A stretch of DNA of 64,000 bases. Source: Irpex lacteus (taxonomy: Eukaryota > Basidiomycota > Agaricomycetes > Polyporales > Irpicaceae). Of the stretch, positions 28,035-41,502 are shown one piece after another. The DNA is taken from NCBI GenBank assembly GCA_001986395.2, contig MQVO02000007.1:434001-498000 (forward strand). Direction: 5' to 3'. The stretch's first letter is position 1. Every line of letters begins with the position of its first letter. Under the pieces are notes generated by a model, which saw only the letters and a list, made by a program, of their open reading frames with translations, searched no databases and was not told the origin of the DNA. Made by a program: the position numbers and the translations under genes.

Positions 28035-28769
28035 GATAAACGAAAGTGAAGTTTCAAAATGAGGGAGTTAGTGATACGTCACTTTACCAGACCACTATTT
28101 ATACCCCAAGTCCTTATATAGGAAGGCCTCCGCAGTGGTGAATTTGACACAGCATTCGCCGAATAACCATATAATGAAAGCTGATTGTCTTTTCCTAGGC
28201 ACAAGACTTTTGATAGTCGCTTTGGCCCTGAGGTACTGGCATTCGTCCATTTGACGCCTCCCATGGATAATGGCCATCGCATTCTCGATCACTTCTTTTA
28301 GGACTGCGTAGACCAACAATATTCTGCCTCCGCTCGTAAGTATCGATCAATAACATGACCATGACTTGGGCGTGATGTCACGGGGTACAGCTAGCCCCAT
28401 GTTTTGAACATGCGACAGTCCATGCGCGCAGGATACTCCGTGGCCAAAACTCCACATCTACAATGGAGCACACCAAACCCTCACTGCAGGAACTGTTTTC
28501 CGCATCTATCGTGTGGTGGGACGCAGCTTTAGGAGAATGAAGTCCGATTTCGGGCCTATCTCACGTCTGGCCTTTACGCTTAGGGTACAATCAGGCTACT
28601 TTGGCTTGCTTACAAACCATCCAGTCCTTTTACACGTCCGCAAACGCCCTCAAAAACTCAGGTAAGAGTATATTGTTAAAATTAAACGGGAAATTGACTG
28701 TTAGAAACTATAGTACAAACACAAAACTTTGCTGTGCGGCCGTTGGCGGTCCGTAATCGTTCTGTCACC
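28035..28769. other. Spacer, no gene supported
   Basis: A minus-strand frame at 28095-28319 reads as possible protein but could not be joined to neighbouring exons. The part just above 28034 should carry the promoter of the small gene ending at 27573. Confidence 0.35.
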
Positions 28770-29189
28770 TCAGGTTGTGGCCTGCTCTTGGAAGCGAGAG
28801 TAAACATGGTTCAGTTCATCGTCCCTCTCGTTCAAGTAGGCATACTCGGTTATTTCTACTCTATCATTGATGTGCGTCACGTCTCTATGCACGTCCTCGT
28901 TGAACCTGATGAACCTGTGCTGCCTGTCTGTGCTGCTGTATGATTGATACTTGAGGTAATACTCGCTAGATTCATGTCAGTGAGTAATTTGCTAGTGTAT
29001 CTAATTCATCGTACCCGAGGTTTGTAACCACCTTAACCACTTCTACACAATACCAGGAGCACCCGGATGCATCCCGGAGCTTTCCAAGACCCTGTGAAGA
29101 AGTTGTTAGAAGTTGAATATAATTATAAGCATGCGATGAAAGTCGTCGCATACGTTTTCCTCGAGCATCCCGGTGCACTGGTCACACAT
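28770..29189 (-). CDS. Small CxxC protein of unknown function (S2), possible HET-like N-terminus
   Basis: Three exons, 29189-29154, 29091-29015 and 28965-28770, join to 102 residues. Both introns have good sites: GTATGC...CACAG, and GTACGA with a CTGAC branch site and CTAG. The start MCDQCTGMLEEN followed by LRDASGCSWYC gives a CxxC plus GCxxxC layout, reminiscent of the zinc-binding start of fungal HET-domain proteins. The rest (EYYLKYQSYSSTD, then RFIRFNEDVHRDV and a charged helical tail ending FQEQATT) has no HET domain. A TATA box lies 89-96 bases upstream. The open frames are interrupted by stops in the introns, so the gene is easily missed. Function unknown; the HET-like reading is an inference. 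Confidence 0.6.
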
Positions 29190-29277
29190 GGTGATAATGT
29201 AGTTCGAAAGGTGAGAAGTGAGGTGAGTGATTGAGGGTGAGTGAAGTGGTTGCGCTAAAAGATCTCTCCAAGCCTCA

Positions 29278-29285
29278 CTTTTATA
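29278..29285 (-). promoter_or_regulatory. TATA box of gene S2
   Basis: The minus strand reads GGTATAAAAGTGAGG, a perfect TATAAAAG, about 90 bases before the ATG at 29189. A start of transcription about 30 bases downstream would leave a leader of roughly 60 bases. Confidence 0.6.
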
Positions 29286-30119
29286 CCTCCAGAGCCTGAG
29301 GAAAGAAAACACGAGCCATGCAAGTGTCAAATACATGTGCGGCCTGTGGCCCCCTTTCAGGCTCGCCACACTCAGCGATATAGTGTAAGGTGTGCCAGTG
29401 GCATATCTGTTATTGTGGCGCTGCTAATATGCATCATGATCACAGGTGGCCATGTTTGTGGCAATGAGCGAAGGCCGAGTATTGCGTAGTGGGCCATTAC
29501 AGAATCCTACATTTGGGACCGTGTCCTAGTGGGCCATCGGTGGCAATTCGATGTGTATGACTAGGATACGTTGGACACATTGTATGTTTTGGCGTGGATT
29601 GGTGATTCATAATTTACAAGGTGTGTACGCCATTTATCACAGCCGTGTCGAGCTTGAACGCGTCAGAGAAAATCATATCTCTCGGAGCGGCACACTAGTC
29701 ACAAGGACTTCTGGGTCTGTTGTACGAAGCTTTCCGGAAAGCATCGTACGTGAGTAGGTATCTATCGACCTACATACAACAGTTGTTCCTCTCTGCATAC
29801 TGCCGTTGCCTCAGAGGCGGTAACGATGGCGCTGCAGTTTACCAGGTCCTTGTTCTCCAAGGGGGCGCTAGTGTGGCGTTTGCTCCTATGAATATGCTGC
29901 GGGCGTATCGAGTACATAAGCTCATTCTTCGTCCCTGCAACTGATATATCTCGACCAGAATTGCGTCAAGTCCAGTCATCAATCAACCAGTCCATTCCGT
30001 CTTGCACCTTTGCGACTTAATCCTTCGAGCACAAGAAACGGATCGTTAGCCATGGTCGGTCCACTTCATTTGCTATCCACACTTCTTCCTCATATCACAC
30101 ATTTGCTTTGCAGGCAAAC
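29286..30119. other. Divergent spacer, no gene supported
   Basis: Lies between two divergent small genes. Plus-strand frames at 29551-29757 and 29720-29944 carry no motif. An ATG at 30052 directly before a possible GT donor could be a 3-base leading exon for the next gene. Confidence 0.35.
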
Positions 30120-30541
30120 ATGTCGGAGACGACTTCAGATATACAACTTCGAGAGTGGACGATGCGGTGTTGTGGGGAATACAGCCATGTAGACAAAGTG
30201 TATATCACACAGTAAGTAATTCCCTATGCGTAATTTCTATGTCACCAATCGTTTATACATTTTATGTCCACACCAGAAACCCTACATATACGAATAACTA
30301 CCTCGCCGTTCTATTCATCAAGGGTGTGCGTCACGGTCAGAAGTCAAAACGAGGATGTGCGACGTTTCAATATAACCGTCATGAATGCGGCGATGCCACC
30401 TATAATTTGGTCGAGGCGAAGGTTATAGAAGATGCGCTAGAGAAAGGAGATCTATTCGATATCTCGCGTCACCGAGGGAATGCACGTGCAGTCGACTGTT
30501 ACGATTCACATCAGGATTATGTGTTTATGCAATGGGGGTGA
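30120..30541 (+). CDS. Small protein of unknown function (island family member S3)
   Basis: Two exons, 30120-30211 and 30277-30541, give 118 residues starting MSETTSDIQLREWTMRCC. An upstream ATG at 30052 could add a tiny exon (MAN) through a GTCGGT donor and the CAG acceptor at 30111-30113. The core is LREWTMRCCGEYSHVDKVYIT, then an intron, then QNPTYTNNYLAVLFIKGV, followed by a basic stretch (GQKSKRG) and a charged C-terminus. The Leu-Arg-x-Trp start, Cys, Tyr and the intron just before the Tyr-rich strand match the gene at 27573-28034 on the other strand. No signal peptide. Family and function not recognised. Confidence 0.6.
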
Positions 30542-31238
30542 TGACTCGCCGAAGGAGAGGTGGCGATCAAGATTTCGAAGGGCCTCTAGTGTAGGATAGT
30601 TTAAGAATTAATGTATATTTCTTTAATCATCTAATTTGTAACATCTTTACTTGTATGACTACTCATCGACCTTTATTAATATTTCGTGAGCTTAGGCTGA
30701 AGGCGCTTGAGCGCGCCAGATTTGTACTTGTTGTGCGGCGGCTTTAGATCCTAACATGCACAAACAAACAAATGATGAGAAACACTGGCACCTTGCCAGT
30801 GGCCGCGCCAGCTGGCGCTCTAGAGTCTGGTCTAGTACTTATAATCATCAGGGTACGTGACCTTACGCGAAGTCCTGGCGAGTTGTCTCATAAGCGAAAC
30901 TCCTAGCTGTTAGAATCTACATATGACGGCTATGCAAGTTCAGACAAAAGCAACCTATCCTGGTCTCAAGTCAAGGGCTCTCATCGCCACACATAAACCG
31001 CAGCAGAGGTCAAGCCCGTGTGGCGTAATGAGTGGCCTCGGTCGTTGAATTTACGCTAACATCTGCAACTGTTGTGTGGCAGGAGTGGTCCCTCTACTAT
31101 CCGCTTTGATACTGTGCTTGGTTACCGAGTCGCGCCACATGTCCATTCGCATTTGGGGGCAGCTACGCTCATACCTCCAGCCGCCACAATGCACCGCTCG
31201 ATAACGGTATGCGAGAGGAGCACCCCCTGTTGGGCGAC
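30542..31238. other. Spacer, no gene seen
   Basis: AT-rich 3' flank of the small gene followed by the promoter region of the next gene. No exon is supported. Confidence 0.45.
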
Positions 31239-31246
31239 TATAAAAG
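31239..31246 (+). promoter_or_regulatory. TATA box of gene S4
   Basis: Perfect TATAAAAG, about 120-150 bases before the candidate starts at 31363 and 31399. A likely leader intron (GTAAGG near 31341 to TATAG at 31396) lies between. Confidence 0.55.
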
Positions 31247-31398
31247 GTTGAAGAATGAATGCGACCTAGAATGCAAACCTCTTCCCCACCCTCGCACCAC
31301 GAACAACGCCTACTTCAATCTTCAGGCTTAGACACTGGGAGTAAGGATTTTCTTTTATTATTATGAGTCTTTTAACTCATATGCGTTTCTGTATAGAG

Positions 31399-32060
31399 AT
31401 GAACTCTGGTAATCACGATGCACGCACTAAAGGGTATACGCCATGGATTCCGACAAGACCGCATACATTAACACTCGATGATATATGCCCGGAATGCACG
31501 AAGGAAGTTGCGAACTGGGTGATAGGTCAAAGTCAAGTATACACCTACCCGATTGACCCGACTCAGGTGATAATTAAGTTTGATTCTAAGCACTGTTCGA
31601 GGAGGACTGAGTCTGCGTATTTAACAGGACCTAGCAAAACACATCCTCATTGGACATTACAGATTCCTGTATCTGAGAACGGGCTGGATATGCAAGGCTA
31701 TCACGGTCAGAAAACTCGGGTATGTCGATCTTCAACATCTGGCCTAGTACACAGGAGCAGCTTATACATCCCATGTCAAGGCAACGGTTTTACGTGCACG
31801 CCGAAGTAGAACAGCCGATAAGCAATAACCACCAGCATGGTGATCCGCATCTCTGCCTCAACATGAACTGCTTTCATAAGGTATCTGTCAGTGCATTGCT
31901 GTCCCCTGGCGTCCAGCAACCCTCAATTATCGACGGAAACTACGTATTAGAAGATAAGGAAATATCAGAGGATGTCTATTGCCGGGATCTGTGGGAGGGC
32001 TGTCGTCATCAGAAGAAACTTGGAAATAGACTAGCGTCACTGGCAGCGAACCAGGTCTGA
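31399..32060 (+). CDS. Cys-containing protein of unknown function (S4), with an unresolved frame change
   Basis: Begins MNSGNHDARTKGYTP if a 5' leader intron is removed; ATG 31363 is the alternative. The first part has CPECTKEVANW, a YTYPIDPTQVIIKFDSK strand and ends GYHGQKTR at 31719. The second part is in another frame and reads FNIWPSTQEQL, RQRFYVHAEVEQP, LCLNMNCF and a charged tail ending LASLAANQV (stop 32060). The join is either a 36-base intron (31720-31755, GTATGT...CACAG), a longer intron to CAG at about 31814, or a 1-base frameshift. CxxC at the start and CLNMNC later could bind zinc. The function is not known. Confidence 0.5.
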
Positions 32061-32290
32061 ATATCCCATGTTTACTTTTTTTAATTCCGGAACTATGTGT
32101 TTGTATCTCCTTAATTCTTTACGTACTTTTGTTAACTTCATGTCTGACTGAATTTCGACTTGAGATACATATGTTTGATTGCCAGTAATTGACAAAGATG
32201 GAACGCGCTATTCAGGCTGCGGCTATTGAGCGCCTCTTGTCTCTTACCCCTTCCTCACCGAACGTTTGGTTGTGGCCTCTACTGCTCATC

Positions 32291-33982
<1,692 letters not shown>

Positions 33983-34849
33983 GAGCCATATACCACACCA
34001 CATTGATACACGACTGTATGATATTGAATATTGTATGAATAACCCCATCGTGGATATCGAAACTAGGTTCGCCGCAAGGATCAAAGCTATCTACCGCCTC
34101 ACATACATCTATTCGCAGTCTTCACACACTGTTACTGAACTATTATTATGATTTAGGATGCTGCTGTTCTCTTGAGGTAACTCACGAGACGTCAGTACTC
34201 GTGTCCTCCCAAAGTCGCTTATGGAAGTTATGTAGCGCAATGCAGACGTTGTGATTGCGCCCGTCTTTGGCTTACGTGGTGTAACTTGGCCTGTGGCACT
34301 GTTTCGTGCCTCTCGTGTAGACCATGTTGCGCCTTTGATGGCCACTGGACTGCGCCGCCACCAATATCTCCCGTCATGTTGGCCAATCAAGGTCCAACGT
34401 GCAATTGCTTTACGATATTTGGTGGATCGATACTCATGTATAGCCTCTATTTTCCCTCGTTCTCTCTGTCCACTGAAAACTTCCTTGTTTCTCTATTATA
34501 CAGATGTACAGGGCGCCAATTCCCAAGTACGACTGTAACAGGATTGGCGGTATGTCGTCCACCCAGCCTAACAGTGCCACTGTTTCCACGTTCATCGTAG
34601 GCAAACATGCTCGTCCTGACAGTACAAGTGTGCCGTACGCAGAAAGTCGTTGGAAGGCCAATGGTCGTAGCGTACTTCCTTTTCTGGCCAATTGTTTCTT
34701 TGTTCTTTTCAACAAACAAGCCCGAAGGCAGAGGCGTATCATTTCAAAAACAACAAAAGGTTGGCCGCGCTTATTGATGAGATCAGATCTCCAGCAGGTT
34801 GGCGGTGACCATGATTGGCATGTAGGTCACAGATGGGGCTAAGGCAGGA
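33983..34849. other. Spacer, no gene supported
   Basis: Frames at 34504-34842 (+) and 34447-34719 (-) overlap on opposite strands and neither shows a motif. The right end is the promoter of the next small gene. Confidence 0.35.
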
Positions 34850-34857
34850 TATAAAAG
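34850..34857 (+). promoter_or_regulatory. TATA box before the small acidic gene
   Basis: Perfect TATAAAAG, 152 bases before the ATG at 35009. Confidence 0.55.
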
Positions 34858-35008
34858 GGCTTGTACTCCGTCCCCTTTCTTCTTGTCAACTGTGTACCTC
34901 CTACACTCATATCCTCTCCTCTAGATCACAGTCCAGTTGTCGTAGACCGGATTATCCGTCGTTGAAATATCCGCCACTGCTGCCCTATTATATACGCCCC
35001 TCCATATA

Positions 35009-35568
35009 ATGCCTGCTACCAGACGCCCATTCGTCCCTGGCCTGTGGCATGGCCGCCCGTTGGAACCTGAGCAGAGTGACGCGACTGATGAGGGCTCCGA
35101 CGACGTGTATGACTCAGAGTTTGATGAAGAGTTCAGTGAGCTGTACGAGCCACTGGAACGAAATTTCAAAGTAAGTTGTTCTTCTTTGTTGATCTCGCCC
35201 GCCACTGGCTCTGGCACCGAAGTTCATTGACTAACTTTTCGTTCACAGGTTGGAGAGAAAGTGTGGATTCGGTTCGACCATACGTGGTACAATGGAATAA
35301 TAAGACACCTCAAAACGCCCAACGAGACCAAGGTAGGTTCCGGCGTATTGGCTCACTCCTCCCTGTCTATTATCTTTGATTAACCTGCTTTTGTCAACAG
35401 GACGGGCGAGTCAGATATTTCGTTTACTTCCGGCGCAAAAACTCGTCTGTCAATATGAGATCCGGCTTTCATCCAATGGAAGGCACACTCAAGCCCGACA
35501 CTATTCGTATTCGACGGCTACTTTCGCAGAGTGGCGCACGCATAGGGTCGGAGTGGGACGCCCTATGA
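35009..35568 (+). CDS. Small acidic protein with a possible SH3/Tudor-like core
   Basis: Three exons, 35009-35170, 35249-35332 and 35401-35568, give 137 residues, all joins at phase 0. The first 52 residues are very acidic (EQSDATDEGSDDVYDSEFDEE). Then VGEKVWIRFDHTWYNGIIRHL and GRVRYFVYFRRK look like the strands of a small barrel of the SH3/Tudor type, in which a protein surface (W..G) follows a hydrophobic strand. The end, HPMEGTLKPDTIRIRRLL, is like a motif I associate with lineage-specific agaricomycete proteins. No nuclear signal is obvious. A TATA box is upstream. The function is not known; the fold is inferred from the strand pattern only. Confidence 0.7.
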
Positions 35569-35877
35569 ATCTGTCAATTCAGCCTTGACTGATTGCAGTG
35601 GCGCAGAGCAGTAGCATTGACGGCGTCCTATCACGACTTCTCATTTTCTGCCTTGTTATCATTATTGTGCTTTCGCCTTTCCATTTTGCGCATCAACCAT
35701 CATTCCATACCCACCACGCATCCAATGTACGCCCAGAACCGAGATGTAGTAGTATATCATTCATGACTTTAACACAGCTTTGTATCACATCGCTACATTT
35801 ACATTTGCGTTTTCCCGACTACTCGTATCCCAAAGTGTTGGAGATGGATATCCAGATTTCATCATGCAATCCCAAGA

Positions 35878-38721
35878 TCAAGCAATCCCAAGATCCTTTC
35901 AGAGTCATGTCAGTTTCGTCATTCGAATTGCTACACCAAGAAGCCTGACCTTCTCAATAAGCTTCCTAGCAATAGGATGGAATGCGCTCGCATGAGCCTT
36001 GAACGTTTCGACCGCAAGCTCATGGTCGACCTTGCCCGCGCGAACGAACGTCGGCCTGCAGAACTTCATCCTACCTTTCAGCGATCCTCCATCTTCGCCT
36101 ACGACCCATTTCAGAGCGGTCGGCGCGTACTTCTTTGCCGCCTCGGATTCGGGATCCGACAATGCCACCTCGTAGAATTGGAGCCGAATTTCAGAATTGT
36201 GGGTCTCGGAGACCTCGTAGAGCTCGGCGATAGCGTTCACGTGTGAGGACGGCAAAGAAGGGTAAGTGCGAAGAGTTTGTAGGAAAACAACTGCAAGATG
36301 AGAATGAGTACGAGTCTAGCTTTCGCCGCAGATAGTAGTCGTAAATAAGGTACCTTTCTGGTTTGATTCGAAGTTCTTGACATCCTCCGGACTGAATATG
36401 CTCTTGGGATCGGTGTTGTCTCTGGCCTTGTCCCAGCGCGCGCTGTACGATAAGCTTGTTTGTCAACAGCGTTGATGTTTGATTCAGATATACGTACGCG
36501 AGGTTCAGTGCGGCTTCCACTGACGAAGTATCGTATTTGACTTCTTCAGGCAACTTCAAGCCCTCTCCGTAAAGCCATTCCTAGAGCGTATTCAGCACCC
36601 GTCGGACAAATATGATAAAATTCTTGTTCTTACATCGAACTTGATAGTGTTGAGGACTTCAACCTTACTCGGGTTGAGCTTCTGGTAGAAAGAGAAAAGA
36701 TGATCTTTCCACTGTTCCGTCGTGATACTCTTGCCGGTGAACGTATTGACGTAGTCATAGATATAAGGAAGGAACACATCCTGTCCGCCCAGCTTCTGTT
36801 CTATGGAAGCCATTAAGTACGACTGTTAAGGATCCGCGCATCCAGCCTGGTTACTCACCCAAATGCAAGAGGAAGTTTGCCCCCTTCTCATAAGGAACAC
36901 TGCTGTAGGCGTCATCTGGGTCTTCACCAGTCTCGAAATCAATGACCAGGCGCTGATATTTGGAACGGCTTTGGTAAGTTTGCAGGGCATCTTCCAAGTC
37001 CTTGTATCCAATCACGTAGGAGAATCCACGTTGAGCGGGCGAGTGCAGCTTTCCTTGCAAGAGGCGCTCCATGTATGTGGTGAAACCCTCGTTGAGCCAG
37101 AAGTGGGAAGCGTTCGCGTGCCTGAGTGTTCCAGTGAGTGAAGGTAAGGGTATGCAGAGGGTAATACTTACGTTACTCCGTTGCCGAACCATGAATGGGT
37201 GAGTTCGTGGACTACGACATCGACCTATGTGTAATCGGCAGTCGTATGAGCACGGCCGCATTGAGGGGAAAAGGGGACGAAGAACGCACCAACGATCGGT
37301 CTCCAGTAAGAAGAGCTAAAAATAGAGCAGATGTATGTTAGGTGATGTGTCGTCGTAGCTCGCGGATTACTTACTTGGCGTAAGGAATGTAAGGCACGCA
37401 TTTTCCTAAGATTACAACGTATCGTTAGTTAAAACCAAGTGGTTATATGAATTCACATACCATGCCACCATAGGGGAAGGAAGGCGGAAGCACAAGCAAA
37501 TCGTAAACACCAAATCGATACGGAGGAACAACAGTCTCTTCCAGTGCAAGGAATCTTCAAGTGAAGAGAACAAAATGGTGACAGTCAGCACAAAGATATT
37601 GATGTTTCTATTGTCCGATCTGATAAAGAACGCACCTGCCAGTATCCTCACTAAACTCCCAGTACGCAGAGTCAATGAGCTCAGGTTCAGCCCATATACC
37701 GCTCTTCCAATTCTTGCCCTCGACGGGAGGGAAAGGCTTGTAGACCACGTCACCAGCAGCGATAGCGATCAGGTATGAGGGGATTGGAACAGGCTATTTG
37801 TCGTATTATATTAGTACAGGTCAAACGAGAACAGCTCTTGGGATGAAGGCACCTGCTGATAAGTATAGGCAACAACGTCCTTGCCGATCACCTTTCCGCC
37901 ATGTGCGGGTCCATCTGCAGGCGGTGACTGGCGGATGGCAGACATCAACACTGGGAGTGTGGAGTAGATGGTCGCGCTGTAGGTCTGAAAACGGATTTGT
38001 TAGCAATGCAGTGCCACGAGTGCATAAGTATATGGTAAATACGTACAGTCTTGACTGAAGGCGTGTCTTGCACAGGGGCCAGCGTGCGCATATAGATAGG
38101 CTGGCATTGGCTGAATAGATACGGGTGTCTCTTTCCCTGTGTTTGTCTTTACAAGGTCGCCAAACAATCCACGAGAGCTTAAGTCAGCTTCGCTCCTTCA
38201 TCAAGCATTTGTCGATGACTGGACTGACTCTTTTTCAAGCCACTGCAAAGCAGTGCATCCCTCCGTCGTTTTGTAGAAGACTTTGACTTTAATCTGAGAG
38301 CCTTTTGTCGGTCGCGTGGGGATACCGCTGAGAGGGATGTGCAGGGCAGAGCCCATGACGGGATGGCTCTGCGTCAGTATGACCTGCGATAACATGAAAC
38401 AGAAATCATTAGACAAGCAGGGAGAGAACAATGCATGTTATGTTTACCGAGGCTGCTACACCTTCGACTTCAGCACCTTGCACATCCAAGGCAGACGTAT
38501 CGAAGCTATAAACACTTTCAGTCTGCGAACCTAACAACCATGGTAAGCAAACCTGGTACTTACACGGCCTCCTTGACGTTGTCATCTTTCACGAGCAACA
38601 TATGCGTGGCCTCTCCGCTGATGATCTTCTTCGCATAGTCGATTGTCCACTTGAAATCGATATGCACAGATTCGAGCTGTAGATGATTTGATTGGGAGGT
38701 TGGGTCTTGGGTCGAGGTCAT
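35878..38721 (-). CDS. M1 zinc aminopeptidase, leukotriene A4 hydrolase type (copy A)
   Basis: Minus-strand gene of many short introns from ATG 38721 ([15 protein letters not shown]) to TGA 35880-35878. It follows yeast Lap2 and human LTA4H from end to end: N-terminal beta domain ([61 protein letters not shown]), then [16 protein letters not shown] and, across an intron, [10 protein letters not shown] (the GxMEN exopeptidase site), then [15 protein letters not shown] and [14 protein letters not shown] (zinc-binding HExxH...E). The C-terminal helical repeat domain typical of LTA4H ends in EKDLGIA, spliced from a last tiny exon. It acts as a cytosolic aminopeptidase and possibly an epoxide hydrolase. 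Copy B at 54093-56921 has the same architecture and orientation. Confidence 0.92.
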
Positions 38722-39160
38722 CGTGGTTGACTAGGAAAACCGTAACAAGTCAGAGAAGTATTGATTCGAGGACATTATTGGGAGAGCGATGGACCCACAG
38801 TTTTGAAGACGACACACTACTTCAATACGACGATTAAGCCAAGAGGTGATGCCTACATAGTACAGTAAGATCAGCAACGTCACTTCGCCCACGCATAACT
38901 TCCTGAACGCAACACCAGCGCAATCTGGATACCTATGCGTAATTCACACACCTGGATTGTGTTTTTACTTGCAGTGCTCAGAATAAGTGATGCACGTTCA
39001 GAAACAACTCGCACTGCAGCTGGCAGCGATAGCCTCGAGGCATACGTGCGAAAAATAGAGTTTGGCAGGTGGTGCATATGGTACACACTAAAGATCTAGA
39101 CGCCCAGCAGATACTGACAGCGTAGGATGGGATCGTCAAGTATGATGTGTGTGTATATAC
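38722..39160. other. Spacer between copy A and Dbf2
   Basis: Upstream region of aminopeptidase A and 3' end of the kinase gene. No further gene is seen. Confidence 0.4.
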
Positions 39161-41231
39161 TTACAATATGTATGCAATGACAAGTGTGTATGAGGGTATA
39201 TACAATGCTATGCCAAACTCCTCTCCAGCTCCTTCCCTCCAACACCATGATCTAAAAATAGTAACCAAACTCCCCGTCTCATCCACCCCCTGCATCCCCT
39301 GCACAGCCCTCGTATTCGGGCCTCCCCTCCCAAACGTAAAGCCGACCCACACGCCCCTCTTCGCGTTCGACGGCTCCTCCACCTCCTTGACACCCGCCAC
39401 GGCCTTCTGCTTCTCGATGACCTCCTGGTACTTGGCCATATCCTCTTCGTTGGTGAAGTCGTCGTAGTACATCGTGTCTTCTTCCGATTCGAGTTGGGGG
39501 ACGAAGGGCGCTGGGATGGAGCGGAGGTGGTCCCAGGAGGGGGATTGGGAGGAGAGGGGGCGGAAGAAGGGGTGGCGTTGGATTTGGGGGAGGGTTGTGT
39601 AGCGGATGCTTGCGTGGGCGATTAGGCTGTTGTATTGTGAGTGAGCGATGGATCAAGACATGTCTATGAGTGGAAGGAAACAACAAAGCGTACCGAGTAA
39701 TAGCATCCCAAGCAACATCACTCAAATTAAAAATCTGATCCTCCTCCTTCTCATAATGCGGCCTCTGCAGCACACTCGTCCACTTCTTCAAATTCGTCCA
39801 CGTCTCCTCCGGCGTCTCGCCCGTAAACGGCGGGAACCCCGCCAGAAACTCAAACAAGATGCACCCGAGGGACCAGTAGTCGACAGAGTAGGTGTAGGCC
39901 TTGGCGCGCAGGACTTCGGGGGCCATGTAGTCGGGGGAGCCGACGATGGAGTCTGCGTAGCGCGGGTCGGCGCGTAGGAGCTTTTGGAAGCCGGAGCGAC
40001 GTTCGAGGGTTGAGCGGATTGTGGGGGTGTTGTCTTTTGCACGGTCTAGCTGTGGTGCGAGTATGAGTATGAGTGTGGAACTTATAGATAGAACATGGAT
40101 GTGATAGATTTACCTTGATTTTGAGAGACTCGATGCGTGTGGGGTTGAGCGCGCCGGTTGCAAGTCCGAAGTCAGTAAGCTTGACGTGGCCGGTACCATC
40201 CACCAGGAAGTTCTATATCCGATGTATGACGTGAGTATTCGTTCGTGCGATCTTCATGAAAATGAAACCGAAACGTACCTCCGGTTTGAGATCCCGATGA
40301 ATATACCCAAGCTTATGTAGCTCATTCACAGCCATGAACATCTCCGCAATATAGAACCTTGCGTACTCCTCCTTGAGGACACCACTGTTGTTCATTAACG
40401 TGCGGAAATCGCCACCGGGGACGTATTCCATAGCGAGGTAGACGTAGGTGGTGTCTTGGAATGCGTAGAGGAGGCGGACGAGCCAGGGAGTTCGCGTTGC
40501 TGTGAGGATGTCTCGTTCTACTAGTACGTGTCGGATCTACATTCAAATCAGTGGACGAGTGAGTCAGTGGGGGATCATAATGCAGTAGGTTGACGTAAAA
40601 TGACATACCTCGTCCATCTTATGCAGCGTACTCTTCCGCATCTTCTTCAAAGCACATACCTCCCCAGACTCGCGTTTCCTCGCCAGGAACACCTCACCAT
40701 ACCCACCCTGTCCAACCTGAGCGATAATGTGGAACTGATCAAGTCGTAGCTTGGCTCTACGTTTACGTAGCAGCACACGCTCCCGGCCACAGTACGACTT
40801 CCATTCTTTCATGTATTCGGAGTGTGTGAGGCCACGATCGGCGGTATCCTGCGTGAAGGCTGCGCGTCGCTCTTTACGAGCTGAGAGATAGCCGAGCATC
40901 TGGAAGTAGTAGTCGAGAAAATCTATGGGCACCAATTCAGTATATATTCAGATAAACTCAGTCCACGTCTCTCTGCAAACTCACATAGCTGGGCCACAGT
41001 AGCCTTACGCTTGACCTCTGGGCTGTCCGCGATCTCCCTCTCGAAAGGGTTCAACCCTCCCTTCCTAAACGTCGAACCAGCGGTGTCCATCCTGACGTCT
41101 CCGTACAGCGAGCTCTTGGAGGTGGCCATATGTATATCCTTGAGCCCGTGCAAAGTCCCTTTGGCAGTGTTCATGTGCACGTCATTGTACGCAGCACCAT
41201 TGTAGTTCTCCTTTGTTAGGCGCGAGGCCAT
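39161..41231 (-). CDS. DBF2: NDR/LATS-family kinase Dbf2/Sid2 (mitotic exit/septation)
   Basis: Minus-strand gene from ATG 41231. An N-terminal tail (about 100 residues) is followed by the Mob-binding region: [12 protein letters not shown], then [20 protein letters not shown]. The kinase domain has [14 protein letters not shown], the Lys in [12 protein letters not shown], the Dbf2-specific [25 protein letters not shown] joined by an intron to NFLVD, LTDFGLA, the long NDR-type insert before the activation segment and [15 protein letters not shown]. The hydrophobic motif VWVGFTF near the C-terminus is the upstream-kinase site of AGC kinases. It binds Mob1 and controls mitotic exit and septum formation. 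The final stretch to the stop at 39161 may include an unremoved 3' intron. Confidence 0.92.
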
Positions 41232-41502
41232 GTTGAATTGTTGATACAGCTGATGTGTTGGTCGTTAGAGGCGTAAAGGTCGTAGACAATGGCAGAAATA
41301 CAGAGAAATTAGGAGAAATATTGAGAGCGGACTCCTCGAGGAGGTGAACGTTGGAACGAGCGTGACAGACACAACGAGGCAATCGCCCGCCAACTTGAAC
41401 CAGGTCACGGTCACGTGTGACTTGCCTCGCGTTGCATGTTCGCGCGCTTTCCTTTTCGAGTCTTGTTTCTCCCTCTCCGCTTTCCCACGCTTCTCAACCG
41501 CG

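Noticed and set aside
31000..31238. Possible additional small gene upstream of the TATA box
   Set aside because: No exon-like frame could be joined.
34434..34842. Frames on both strands between Vps4 and the small acidic gene
   Set aside because: They overlap on opposite strands, and neither has motifs or splice support.
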